DNA of 64,000 nucleotides, taken from NCBI RefSeq assembly GCF_008386575.1, contig NZ_VUOA01000019.1:83974-147973 (forward strand), given 5' to 3'. Source of the DNA: Salinarimonas soli. GTDB lineage: Bacteria; Pseudomonadota; Alphaproteobacteria; Rhizobiales; Beijerinckiaceae. The notes under the pieces were generated by a model. That model searched no databases, had not been told where the DNA came from, and saw only the letters and a program-made list of their open reading frames with translations. Position 1 is the stretch's first letter, and the number at the start of each line of letters is the position of its first letter. This document shows, in pieces, positions 43,970-52,340 of this stretch. The translations under genes and the position numbers were made by a program.

Positions 43970-45115
43970 TCAGTACCGGATGGCGGCGAAGAACATCGCG
44001 AAGATGCCGTCGAGGACGATCACCATGAAGATCGCCTTCACGACGGAGGCCGTGACGTGGCGGCCGAGCGACTCGGCGGAGCCCTGGACCGCGAGGCCTT
44101 CCATGGTGGCGATGAGGCCGATGACGAGGGCCATGAAGGGGGCCTTGATGAAGCCCACCATGAAGGTGTTGAAGCCGATGCTCGTGCGCAGCCGCGCGAG
44201 GTACACGTCGGGGCTGATGTCGCCGTAGAGCCAGGCCACCACGCCGCCGCCCGCGAGCGCCGCCATGGCCGAGAGGAAGCTCAGGAGCGGCAGGGCGACG
44301 ACCAGGGCGAGGATGCGGGGCACGATGAGCACCTCGACGGGGTCGAGGCCCATGACCCGGAGCGCGTCGATCTCCTCGCGCATGCGCATGGAGCCGATCT
44401 CCGCCGTGAAGGCGGACCCTGAGCGGCCCGCCACCATGATGGAGGTGAGGAGCACGGCGAGCTCGCGCATCACGAGGATGCCGACGAGGTTCACCACGAA
44501 GGGCGCCGCGCCGAAGCGCTGGAGCTGGAACAGGCCCTGCTGGGCCACGATGCAGCCCACCAGGAACGAGATCAGCACGATGATCGGCACGCCGCGAAAC
44601 GCGATGTGCTCCAGGTGGTAGACGAGCGAGGTGATGCGAAAGCGCGCCGGCTTCGTGGCGACCCGCAGGAGGGCTGCCACGAACTCGCCCATGAAGCTGA
44701 TGCCGCTGGCGAGGTCCCGGCCGGCGCCGACCACCGTCCCGCCCACCTCCGCCAGGAAGTCGATCGCGCGGGAGCGCCGGACGGGAACGCTCTCCTGGAA
44801 GCCCCGGAACGCGACCTCGTCGAGGAGGATGCGGTGCTCGGCGCGGGCGTTCACGAAGTCGGCGGCAAGCCCCCGGGTGCCGAGCTCGTGGCGGGTGCGG
44901 TCGAGCACCCAGGCGCCCAGCGTGTCGAGGCGCTCCACCCGGGCGAGATCGAGCAGGACGAGGCGTTCGCCCACGACCGCGTCCGCCACCTCGGCCATGC
45001 GGGCCTCGACGCCCGGCGCCTGGTCGGCGGTCCAGCGGCCCGAGAGGACGACGCGCGCGCCCGTCCCGTCATGGTCGAGGACGGCCTGGGGCTCTGGGCT
45101 CGGGGCGCTCGGCAC
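43970..45115 (-). CDS. mlaE: MlaE-type ABC permease with N-terminal STAS-like domain
   Basis: 381 aa from GTG 45115. Residues ~1-120 are a STAS-like domain (VVLSGRWTADQAPGVEARMA, RLVLLDLARVERLDTLGAWV), fused to the MlaE permease (GVPIIVLISFLVGCIVAQQG, VNLVGILVMRELAVLLTSIM, VAGRSGSAFTAEIGSMRMRE, EEIDALRVMGLDPVEVLIVP, GLAVQGSAESLGRHVTASVV). In other bacteria the STAS part is the separate MlaB. An ATG at 45208 would add 31 residues but shares its CATG with the divergent epimerase start. The expected neighbour mlaF lies 1.5 kb further on, beyond the inserted acyltransferase. Confidence 0.88.
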   Translation of the reverse strand: MPSAPSPEPQAVLDHDGTGARVVLSGRWTADQAPGVEARMAEVADAVVGERLVLLDLARVERLDTLGAWVLDRTRHELGTRGLAADFVNARAEHRILLDEVAFRGFQESVPVRRSRAIDFLAEVGGTVVGAGRDLASGISFMGEFVAALLRVATKPARFRITSLVYHLEHIAFRGVPIIVLISFLVGCIVAQQGLFQLQRFGAAPFVVNLVGILVMRELAVLLTSIMVAGRSGSAFTAEIGSMRMREEIDALRVMGLDPVEVLIVPRILALVVALPLLSFLSAMAALAGGGVVAWLYGDISPDVYLARLRTSIGFNTFMVGFIKAPFMALVIGLIATMEGLAVQGSAESLGRHVTASVVKAIFMVIVLDGIFAMFFAAIRY

Positions 45116-45206
45116 GATCGGGGGCCTTGGAAAAGCGGTTCCGATCGGTGATAGCGTGCCCCGGGCCGCCGAGTCGAGCGCGCCTTGGAGAAACGAGGGA
45201 CCACGC

Positions 45207-46193
45207 ATGGCGCTGAGGCTCAACGTGTCGGTGGAGCGCTTTCCCATCGCGGGACGGTTCGTGATCTCGCGGGGCGCCCGCACCGAGGCCGTGGTCGTCA
45301 CCGCGACCATCGAGGAGGCGGGCGCCGCCGGGCGGGGCGAGTGCGTGCCCTATCCGCGCTACGGCGAGACCGTCGAGGGCGTGGCGGCCGACATCGAGCG
45401 CATGCGCGCCGCGATCGAGGGCGGGCTCGATCGGGCGGCCCTGCAGGACGCCATGCCGGCGGGCGCCGCCCGCAACGCCCTCGACTGCGCGCTGTGGGAC
45501 CTCGACGCCAAGCGGGCCGGGGTGCCGGCCATGACGCTGGCCGGCATCGACCGCCTGCGCCCCGTCACCACCGCCTACACGATCAGCCTCGGGACGCCCG
45601 AGGAGATGGCGGAGGCCGCCGCCAAGGCCGCCGGCCGGCCGATCCTGAAGATCAAGCTCGGCGGCCCGGAGGGCGACCTGGAGCGCATCCGCGCCGTGCG
45701 CGACGCCGCTCCCGACGCGACCCTGATCGCGGACGCCAACGAGGGCTGGGTGGCCGAGCGGCTGCAATCGCACCTGCGGGCCTGTGCCGACGCGGGCTTC
45801 GCCCTCGTCGAGCAGCCCCTGCCCGCGAAGGCCGACGACGCGCTGGCGGGCATCGAGCGCCCGGTGCCCGTCTGCGCCGACGAGAGCGCCCACGACCGGC
45901 GCAACCTCGACCGGATCGCGGGCCTCTACGACGCCATCAACGTGAAGCTCGACAAGACCGGGGGCCTCACCGAGGCCCTGGCGCTCACCGAGGCGGCGCA
46001 GGCACGGGGGCTCACCGTGATGGTGGGCTGCATGCTCGCGACCTCGCTCGCCATGGCGCCGGCCATGCTGCTGACGCCCAAGGCGCGTTTCGTCGACCTC
46101 GACGGGCCGCTGCTGCTCGCCCGCGACCGGGAGAACGGGCTCACCTTCGAGGGCAGCGTCGTTCACCCGCCCTCGGCCACCCTCTGGGGCTGA
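45207..46193 (+). CDS. L-Ala-D/L-Glu (dipeptide) epimerase, enolase superfamily
   Basis: 328 aa. Capping domain (ISRGARTEAVVVTATIEEAG, GRGECVPYPRYGETVEGV) and (beta/alpha)8 barrel with the catalytic Lys in ILKIKLGGPEGD, metal ligands in LIADANEGW (Asp), LVEQPLP (Glu) and CADESAHD (Asp), and the second Lys in INVKLDKTGGLTEAL. This combination is the L-Ala-D/L-Glu epimerase type (YcjG/DgcA) that recycles murein peptides. Strong site GGAGAAACGAGGG precedes the ATG. Its 3' end overlaps the convergent MFS gene by 31 bp. Confidence 0.87.
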   Translation: MALRLNVSVERFPIAGRFVISRGARTEAVVVTATIEEAGAAGRGECVPYPRYGETVEGVAADIERMRAAIEGGLDRAALQDAMPAGAARNALDCALWDLDAKRAGVPAMTLAGIDRLRPVTTAYTISLGTPEEMAEAAAKAAGRPILKIKLGGPEGDLERIRAVRDAAPDATLIADANEGWVAERLQSHLRACADAGFALVEQPLPAKADDALAGIERPVPVCADESAHDRRNLDRIAGLYDAINVKLDKTGGLTEALALTEAAQARGLTVMVGCMLATSLAMAPAMLLTPKARFVDLDGPLLLARDRENGLTFEGSVVHPPSATLWG

Positions 46194-47350
46194 GACGCCG
46201 CCCGCATGGCAAGCAAGACGAGGCCGAGGCCCAGGAGCGCCAGCGGCGCCATGGCGGCGAAGGCGAGCGGCCCGCCCCAGCGGTAGAGCCCGCCCGAGGC
46301 CACCATGGCGAGACCCGTGGCGAGCGCCTGCCCGGCGCTGTAGACACCCTGCGCCGCGCCGCGCGCGCCCGGCGGCGAGAGGGCGGTGAGGGCCGCCATG
46401 GCCCCCAGATGCGTGGCGCCGAAGGTCAGCGCGTGCAGGGCCTGCAGGCAGGCCGTGGCGGCGAGCCCCGGATCGGTGGCGAGCACCCCGAAGCGGAACG
46501 CCGCCGCCCCGGCGCCGAGGCCCACGAGCCTCAGGCCCTTCACGCCGCCGCTCACCATGCGCCCGAGCCCGATGAAGAGCGCGATCTCCGCCACGACGCC
46601 GATCGACCACAGGACGCCGATCACCGGGCCGGAGAAGCCCAGCGAGCGCCAGTGGATGCTGCCGAAGCCGTAGACCGCCGCGTGGCTCGCCTGGACGCAG
46701 GCGCAGGCCGCGATCGCGAGCGCCAGGGGGCGGGGCAGATCGAAGCGCAGGCCCAGCACCCGCCGCCGCCCCTCGAGCGCCGGCGTGTCGCGCACAAGGG
46801 CGGCCCGGTGGGAGACCAGCATCGCCAGGAGGCCCAGGCCGATGATCGTCCACAGGATTCCGTCGGGGGGCAGCAGGGCCAGGACGTAGCCGCCGGCGAT
46901 GCTCGTGGCCAGGAAGGTGATCGAGCCCCAGACCCGGATCCGCCCGTAGTTCAGGGACGGATCGGCCCGCACCGCGTCCGTGGTGAGAAGGTCGCCCGTC
47001 GGGACGATCGGCGCCTGGGCGACCGCGACGGCCGCGACGAGGAGCGCGATGACGAGGGGGCTTTCGGCTCCGAGCATCACGATATAGCCCAGAGCCGCGC
47101 CCACCTGGCCGAGGACGAGGAGGCGGCGCGCGCCGGTCGGGCTGTCGGCGAGGCTCATGAGGGGCGCCGTCACGAGGACGCGCACCACCGTCGGGATCGC
47201 GAGCAGCACCCCGATGGCGCCCGCGCCCAGGCCCCGGCTCTCCATCCATACGGGCAGGAAGGGCATCGACACGCCGATCGCGGCGAAGGCCGCCCCGTGC
47301 AGGGCGGCGAGGCGAAAGGCGGGGTTGGACAGGATTCGTTGACGGGGCAT
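46163..47350 (-). CDS. MFS transporter, LacY/HcaT-like (MFS_1_like)
   Basis: 395 aa with 12 predicted membrane helices. The N-terminal FAAIGVSMPFLPVWMESRGL, AIGVLLAIPTVVRVLVTAPL, LADSPTGARRLLVLGQVGAA, NYGRIRVWGSITFLATSIAG and the central FGSIHWRSLGFSGPVIGVLW are typical of the 3-phenylpropionate/nucleoside-like MFS branch. Substrate unknown. Convergent with the epimerase gene, whose last 10 codons overlap its own last codons; coupling of function (peptide or aromatic acid import) is only speculative. Confidence 0.87.
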   Translation of the reverse strand: MPRQRILSNPAFRLAALHGAAFAAIGVSMPFLPVWMESRGLGAGAIGVLLAIPTVVRVLVTAPLMSLADSPTGARRLLVLGQVGAALGYIVMLGAESPLVIALLVAAVAVAQAPIVPTGDLLTTDAVRADPSLNYGRIRVWGSITFLATSIAGGYVLALLPPDGILWTIIGLGLLAMLVSHRAALVRDTPALEGRRRVLGLRFDLPRPLALAIAACACVQASHAAVYGFGSIHWRSLGFSGPVIGVLWSIGVVAEIALFIGLGRMVSGGVKGLRLVGLGAGAAAFRFGVLATDPGLAATACLQALHALTFGATHLGAMAALTALSPPGARGAAQGVYSAGQALATGLAMVASGGLYRWGGPLAFAAMAPLALLGLGLVLLAMRAASQPQRVAEGG

Positions 47351-47481
47351 TCACCAGTGCCATGACGGAAGGCAGCCGAGGCGGCGGCGTCAATCGACCT
47401 TAAAGGACTTGCAGTCCACACCTACTCGCCGACACTGGTCTCTTTACGAGATTCGAGCCTCGGGCGCGACGGGCGGACCAC

Positions 47482-48312
47482 ATGAGCGAGTCGAAGGCGC
47501 TGACGCCGATCAGCGATGCGGATTACGAGGCGATCGAGTTCGCGGTCATGGAGACCGCGCGCGGTCGCTGGTTCCTGAAGGAATACGCCCAGCGCAACCG
47601 CACCGCCGACACCCAGATGCTGCTCGCCGCCATCGAGCGGCTCGAGGGCGTGGTGACGAGCGAGCGCCAGACCCAGTCCATGGACCGGCTGCGCTTCGAT
47701 CTCGTCGAGATGGCGAAGGCCATCACCCGGACGAAGACCGAGATCGCCTCGATCCGTCCCTCCGATCACGCCCAGACCGACCTCGTCGTCGCCTCCGAGG
47801 CGCTGGACGGGATCGTGCGCACCACCGAGCGCGCCACCTCCGAGATCCTGGAGGCGGCCGAGCACGTGCAGGAGGCCGCCTGGACCCTGCGCGAGGAGGG
47901 GGCCCACGAGGGGCTGTGCGACGAGCTCGACCGCCGCGCCACCGAGATCTACACGGCCTGCGCCTTCCAGGACCTCACGGCGCAGCGGGTGACGAAGATC
48001 GTCCATACCCTGCGCTTCCTGGAGGGACGCCTCAACGCGATGATCGACATCTGGGGCACCCCCGACGGGGAGGAGGCCTCCCCCGCCGACGCCCGCCCGG
48101 GCCTCTCGCGGGACCTCGGCACGACCGAGTCCCTGACCCAGACCGACGTGGATTGCGTGATCCTCGACGCCGAGGAGGCCACAGCTCCGGCGCCCGACAG
48201 CGACGTCGCCTTCGCCGAGCCCGAGGAGGCCGTGCTCATCGGCCCCAACCCCGACGCCTTCGCCGACATCGACGCCCTCGACACCGCCGAGAAGCTGCGC
48301 CGGTTCACCTGA
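47482..48312 (+). CDS. cheZ: CheZ-like chemotaxis phosphatase
   Basis: 276 aa, all-alpha core. The active-site helix IYTACAFQDLTAQRVTKIVH contains the conserved Asp and Gln of the CheZ D-x-T-x-Q motif that inserts water to dephosphorylate CheY-P. Upstream helices (MLLAAIERLEGVVTSERQTQ; IVRTTERATSEILEAAEHVQ) fit the four-helix dimer. The acidic C-terminal ~90 residues are disordered and could tether CheY. No che, fli or mcp gene is next to it, so it is an orphan or conserved stand-alone copy as in other alphaproteobacteria. Confidence 0.83.
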   Translation: MSESKALTPISDADYEAIEFAVMETARGRWFLKEYAQRNRTADTQMLLAAIERLEGVVTSERQTQSMDRLRFDLVEMAKAITRTKTEIASIRPSDHAQTDLVVASEALDGIVRTTERATSEILEAAEHVQEAAWTLREEGAHEGLCDELDRRATEIYTACAFQDLTAQRVTKIVHTLRFLEGRLNAMIDIWGTPDGEEASPADARPGLSRDLGTTESLTQTDVDCVILDAEEATAPAPDSDVAFAEPEEAVLIGPNPDAFADIDALDTAEKLRRFT

Positions 48313-48349
48313 GAGCCGGCGCGGGAGGGGGCGCGTTCCCCCTTCACCC

Positions 48350-48500
48350 CTCGTCCCCCGCCTTCGCGGGGGCAGGCTCTGAGGTGGCCGCCGGAGGCGG
48401 GCCTCGAAGGGCGCTCCAGGGATCGCCAAGGCTGTTGGAACGCGATGCGTGCTTCGAGGGCGGGCTTCGCAGGGCACCTCAGCATGAGGGCGGTGGGGAC
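48350..48500. repeat. Intergenic repeat with TGCTTCGAG...CTCAGCATGAGG core (copy 1)
   Basis: CCCCCGCCTTCGCGGGGG (48355-48372) is a hairpin. GCGTGCTTCGAGGGCGGGCT (48447-48466) and CACCTCAGCATGAGGGCGG (48476-48494) form a repeat that recurs at 59233-59280. Such 'CTTCGAG...CTCAGCATGAGG' elements are widespread in rhizobial intergenic DNA. No gene in 48313-48528. Confidence 0.6.
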
Positions 48501-48528
48501 CCTTGTTCCGGCCTAGGCTCCTAACCCC

Positions 48529-49686
48529 TCACGCCGCCGACCGCATCTCCACGAGCCGCGCGAGCAGCGCCGCGCCCAAGGGCAGGACCTCGTCGTTGAA
48601 GTCGTAGGCCGGGTTGTGAAGGCCCGCGCCCCGGCCCATCCCGATCCAGGCATAGGCGCCCGGCACCCCGCGCAGCATGTCGGCGAAGTCCTCGCTGCCC
48701 ATCTGGGCGGCGGGCGCGGGATCGAGGGCGTCAGGCCCGAACAGATCCCGGGCGGCGGCCCTCATCGCGTCGACCGCCGCCGGATTGTTGTCGAGCACCG
48801 TGAAGATGTCGCGGATCTCCACCTCGGCCGTGACGCCGTGGGCCCGCGCGATCCCCTGCGCGATCTCCCGCAACCGGGTGCGGGTCAGGTCGCGCACGCC
48901 GTCGTCGAAGGTGCGCACCGTGCCGGCGAGGTGGGCGCCGTCGGGGATCACGTTGTAGGCCGCGCCCGCGTGGACCTGCGTCACGGAGACCACCGCCGCC
49001 GCGAGCGGATCGACCGTGCGGCTCACGATGGACTGGAGCGCCTGGCCCAGGGCGAAGGCCGCCACCACGGGATCGGCGCTGCGGTGCGGGTAGGCGCCGT
49101 GCGAGCCCCGGCCCCGCAGGCGGATGTCGAAGAAGTCGGCGCCCGCCATGGCCGGGCCCGGCCGCACCGACACGGCGCCGAAGGGCAGGTCGGGTGCGTT
49201 GTGGAGGCCGTAGATCTCGTCGCAGGGGAAGCGCTCGAGCAGTCCGTCGGCGAGCATGGCGCGGGCGCCGCCCAAACCCTCCTCGGCGGGCTGGAACACG
49301 AAGATCGCGGTGCCCTCGAAGGCGCGGGTCTCGGCGAGGTAGCGCGCGGCGCCGAGCAGCATGGTGGTGTGCCCGTCATGGCCGCAGGCATGCATCGTGC
49401 CCGGAACCGTGGAGGCATGGGCCAGGCCGGTGGTCTCGTGGATCGGCAGGGCGTCCATGTCGGCCCGCAGCCCGATGCGCCGGGCGTTCCCGCCCCCGCG
49501 CAGCACGCCCACCACCCCCGTGCCGCCGATCCCGCGATGGACCTCGACGCCCCAAGCTTCCAGGCGCTCGGCCACGATCCCCGCCGTGCGCTCCTCCTCG
49601 AAGCCGATCTCGGGATGGGCGTGGAGGTCGCGGCGGATGGCCGTGAGCTCGGGATGGTAGGCGCGGATGCGGTCGAGGGGGCTCAT
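48529..49686 (-). CDS. M20 family amidohydrolase (hippurate hydrolase/aminoacylase type)
   Basis: 385 aa. Di-metal peptidase M20D with TAIRRDLHAHPEIGFEEERT, GLRADMDALPIHE, MHACGHDGHTTMLLGAARYL, VFQPAEEGLGGARAML with the metal Glu, and the dimerisation-domain RLRGRGSHGAYPHRSADPVV. C-terminal MGSEDFADML and GLHNPAYDFND give the last His. Predicted to hydrolyse N-acyl amino acids such as hippurate or N-acetyl-amino acids. Stand-alone gene; no transporter adjacent. Confidence 0.92.
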   Translation of the reverse strand: MSPLDRIRAYHPELTAIRRDLHAHPEIGFEEERTAGIVAERLEAWGVEVHRGIGGTGVVGVLRGGGNARRIGLRADMDALPIHETTGLAHASTVPGTMHACGHDGHTTMLLGAARYLAETRAFEGTAIFVFQPAEEGLGGARAMLADGLLERFPCDEIYGLHNAPDLPFGAVSVRPGPAMAGADFFDIRLRGRGSHGAYPHRSADPVVAAFALGQALQSIVSRTVDPLAAAVVSVTQVHAGAAYNVIPDGAHLAGTVRTFDDGVRDLTRTRLREIAQGIARAHGVTAEVEIRDIFTVLDNNPAAVDAMRAAARDLFGPDALDPAPAAQMGSEDFADMLRGVPGAYAWIGMGRGAGLHNPAYDFNDEVLPLGAALLARLVEMRSAA

Positions 49687-49869
49687 GGGCGGGCTCTCAG
49701 GGCGTCCGTGAGAGGGGAGGGCATCGGCCGGGCGGCGTCAAGGGCATGCCTTGCGGAGCCCAGGCCTGCATGCTGCGCTCCCCCTTGCCGCAGCGCAGCA
49801 AGAGAGGCTTTCACCGCACCCGCTTCCCCCCTATGGTGCGCGCCGAATCCGACACGGAAACCAGAAACG

Positions 49870-50139
49870 ATGGCCACCGGCACCATTCCCCATTTCCACA
49901 ACAGCCCCGGCGTCCAGGTCATTTACGTGGGCTCGAAGGAGTTCATGTGCATCGGGGCGCTGCCGCCTCTCGATCACCCGCATTCCTTCCTCGACATGGG
50001 CTCCGACGCCGACATCGTCTGCCCCTATTGCTCGACGCTGTTTCGCTACAAGGGGAGCCTCGGCGAGGGCGGGGCGGAGCCGAAGGAGTGCCTCTATCAC
50101 GAGCGCGCCGACAAGGCGCCCGGCGACAACCTGCGCTGA
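49870..50139 (+). CDS. Zinc-finger zf-CHCC domain protein
   Basis: 89 aa. Putative metal ligands Cys27 (MCIGALPP), His (LDHPHSFLDMG) and the C-x2-C pair in IVCPYCSTLFRYKG define the zf-CHCC family, related to mitochondrial complex I subunit NDUFS6. The ATG at 49870 is favoured. The stop is 3 bp before the GTG of the monooxygenase, so the two are co-translated. A housekeeping role, perhaps in respiratory complex I, is suggested by the family and not proven here. Confidence 0.87.
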   Translation: MATGTIPHFHNSPGVQVIYVGSKEFMCIGALPPLDHPHSFLDMGSDADIVCPYCSTLFRYKGSLGEGGAEPKECLYHERADKAPGDNLR

Positions 50140-50142
50140 CCG

Positions 50143-51318
50143 GTGACCGACGCCGTCGTCGTGGGGGCCGGCATCGCCGGCCTCGTCACGGCCCTCTGCC
50201 TGTCGCGCATCGGGATCCCGACCACCCTCGTCGAGCGCCGCACGGGCTTCACGGAGGTGGGGGCGGGGCTCCAGCTCTCCCCCAACGCAAGCCGCATCCT
50301 CATCGATCTGGGCCTCGGCGCCCCGCTGCGCCGGGTCGGGTTCGAGCCCGAGCGCGTGGTGGTGCGCCGGGCGGGGTCGGGCCGGGAGATCGGGGGCGTG
50401 GCGCTGGGCCCGTTCATGCGCGAGCGCTTCGGCGCGCCCTACCTCGTGGTCCAGCGCATCGACCTGCAGACCCTTCTCCTCGACGCGGTGCGGGCCCAGC
50501 CCAACATCCGGCTCCTCGTCGGGCGCGCCGTGGAGGGGGTGACCGCCGAGCCGAAGCCCACCGCGCGGCTTCGCACCGCGGCCGGCGCCCTCGAGGAGAT
50601 CGACGCGGACCTGATCGTCGGCGCCGACGGCGTGCGCTCGCGCCTGCGCGCGGCTTTGGGCGATGACCGCGAGCCGGCCTTCAAGGGCTACGTCGCCTGG
50701 CGGGCCACGATCCCCCGGGAGGCTGCGCCCCGGGAGCTTGCGGGCAACGAGACCGGCCTATGGCTGGGCCCCGGCGGGCACGTGGTGCACTACCCGATCG
50801 CGGGCGGGCGCCTTCTCAACATCGTGGCTGTGGAGCGGCGGCGCGAGCCGGTGGAGGGCTGGTCGGCGCCGGGCGATCCGGCGGTGATCCAGGCGCTCCA
50901 CGCCCGCTCGGCCGAGCCCCTGCGCCGGCTCCTCGCGCAAGCTCCGGACTGGCTCCTGTGGTCCCTTCTCGACTTGCCCGCGAAGGCGATGAGCCGGGGG
51001 GCGCTGGCGCTCGTGGGCGACGCGGCCCATCCGGTCCTGCCGTTCCTGGCGCAGGGGGCGGCGCTCGCCATCGAGGACGCGGCGGCGCTGGCGGGCTTCC
51101 TGCGGGCGGGCGAGACCGTCGAGGGCGCGCTGAAGGCCTATGCGGCGGCGCGCCTCCCACGGGCCCGGCGCGTCCAGGGCGCGGCCCGGCGCAACGGCGG
51201 GATCTACCACGCCCGGGCGCCCGTCGCCTTCGCCCGCGACCTCGTCATGGGCCGCCGCAGCCCCGAGGCGATGACCGAAGCCTATGCCTGGCTCTATGGC
51301 TGGGGCCCCGCCGCTTGA
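50143..51318 (+). CDS. FAD-dependent monooxygenase, salicylate hydroxylase-like
   Basis: 391 aa, GTG start. Rossmann FAD motif AVVVGAGIAGLVTALCLSRI with the ribose-binding Glu in TTLVERRTGFTEVGAG, the DG motif LIVGADGVRSRLRAALG and the GD motif GALALVGDAAHPVLPFLAQG. The LSPNASRILIDLG stretch is typical of single-component aromatic hydroxylases such as salicylate or 3-hydroxybenzoate hydroxylase. Substrate is not determined; no aromatic pathway genes adjoin. Directly coupled to the zf-CHCC gene. Confidence 0.88.
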   Translation: MTDAVVVGAGIAGLVTALCLSRIGIPTTLVERRTGFTEVGAGLQLSPNASRILIDLGLGAPLRRVGFEPERVVVRRAGSGREIGGVALGPFMRERFGAPYLVVQRIDLQTLLLDAVRAQPNIRLLVGRAVEGVTAEPKPTARLRTAAGALEEIDADLIVGADGVRSRLRAALGDDREPAFKGYVAWRATIPREAAPRELAGNETGLWLGPGGHVVHYPIAGGRLLNIVAVERRREPVEGWSAPGDPAVIQALHARSAEPLRRLLAQAPDWLLWSLLDLPAKAMSRGALALVGDAAHPVLPFLAQGAALAIEDAAALAGFLRAGETVEGALKAYAAARLPRARRVQGAARRNGGIYHARAPVAFARDLVMGRRSPEAMTEAYAWLYGWGPAA

Positions 51319-51353
51319 TCCCCGAGGGCTCCCGGGTTACCGCTGCGCCTTGA

Positions 51354-51440
51354 GCGGACGTGGCGAAATCGGTAGACGCAAGAGACTTAAAATCTCTCGG
51401 GCTCACGCCCGTGCGGGTTCGAGCCCCGCCGTCCGCACCA
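51354..51440 (+). tRNA. tRNA-Leu (anticodon UAA)
   Basis: 87 nt including an encoded CCA. The 7-bp acceptor stem GCGGACG (51354-51360) pairs with CGTCCGC (51430-51436). The anticodon arm AGAGA-CTTAAAA-TCTCT places TAA at the anticodon. A long variable arm (CGGGCTCACGCCCG) as in class II tRNAs and the T arm GCGGG-TTCGAGC-CCCGC complete the cloverleaf. It lies between the monooxygenase and metallophosphoesterase genes; no integrase or duplicated 3' end is seen beside it. Confidence 0.96.
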
Positions 51441-51490
51441 AATCCGGCAGGACGCCCCCGGCCGCGTCGAGCCCGCCGCACGAGGCCATC

Positions 51491-52180
51491 GTGAAGCTCC
51501 TCATCCTGTCGGACATCCACGCCAACCACGATGCTCTGAGGGCCGTGCCGGAGGACTACGACGAGCTGTGGGTGCTCGGCGATCTCGTGAATTACGGCCC
51601 CGAACCCGCCGAGGCTGTCGCCTGGGTGCGGGCGCGAGCCTCCCTCGTGGTGCAGGGCAACCACGACCATGCCGTCGCGCACGACGACGACACCACCTGG
51701 AGCCCGCGCTATCGCGCCCTGTCCGAGGCGACGCGCCGCTACACCTCCTCGGTTCTGAGCACGGCTGACAAGGCCTATCTCGGCAGCCTGCCCGAGCGCG
51801 CAGAGGCGGAGCGGGAGGGCACCACCTTCCACCTCCTCCACGGCACGCCCGCCGACCCGCTTCGCGGCCGATGGCCGGCGGACGAGACCGCCTGGGCGGC
51901 GCTACTCGCCGGGATCGAGGCGGACGTCCTCCTGTGCGGCCACAGTCACGTCCCGATGCTGAAGCAGGTCGGCGGCAAGGTCGTGCTCAACCCCGGCAGC
52001 GTCGGGCAGCCCCGGAACGGGCGCGCGGGCGGGAGCTACGCCGTCTGGCAGGACGGCACCTTCACGCTGAGAGCGTTCGAATACCCGGTGGAGGACACGA
52101 TCGGCAAGATCGACGCGCTTCCCTTAAAGCTCGAAACGAGGGCGGAGCTGGCCGCGATCCTTCGGACCGGCACGGTCTAG
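51491..52180 (+). CDS. Metallophosphoesterase, YfcE/diadenosine-type
   Basis: 229 aa, start GTG at 51491. Calcineurin-like dimetal site: LLILSDIHANHDALRAV, LWVLGDLVNYGPEPAE, LVVQGNHDHAVAHDD, LLHGTP and LLCGHSHVPMLKQVGGKVVL, NPGSVGQPRNG. These cover all five motifs of the family. It probably cleaves a small phosphodiester or phosphomonoester; physiological substrate unknown. Position 50 bp after the tRNA gene means it may be read through from the tRNA promoter. Confidence 0.9.
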   Translation: MKLLILSDIHANHDALRAVPEDYDELWVLGDLVNYGPEPAEAVAWVRARASLVVQGNHDHAVAHDDDTTWSPRYRALSEATRRYTSSVLSTADKAYLGSLPERAEAEREGTTFHLLHGTPADPLRGRWPADETAWAALLAGIEADVLLCGHSHVPMLKQVGGKVVLNPGSVGQPRNGRAGGSYAVWQDGTFTLRAFEYPVEDTIGKIDALPLKLETRAELAAILRTGTV

Positions 52181-52340
52181 GCGTCGACCCGGTGGGGCGG
52201 ACGCTAACCGGGCGTCCTTCGAATCTCGGCCTCACCACGTCGCGAGACCCACCGGTGCCACGGCTCCGGTGGGCCGCGTGGGTCACGCGCCCGCCCCGGT
52301 GCCCACACCGGGCTCGCGGGTGCCACTCGCCCCAGGAGGG

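Noticed and set aside
51354-51440. tRNA-Leu as an integration (att) site of a mobile element
   Set aside because: No integrase, no duplicated tRNA 3' end downstream, and normal host genes on both sides.
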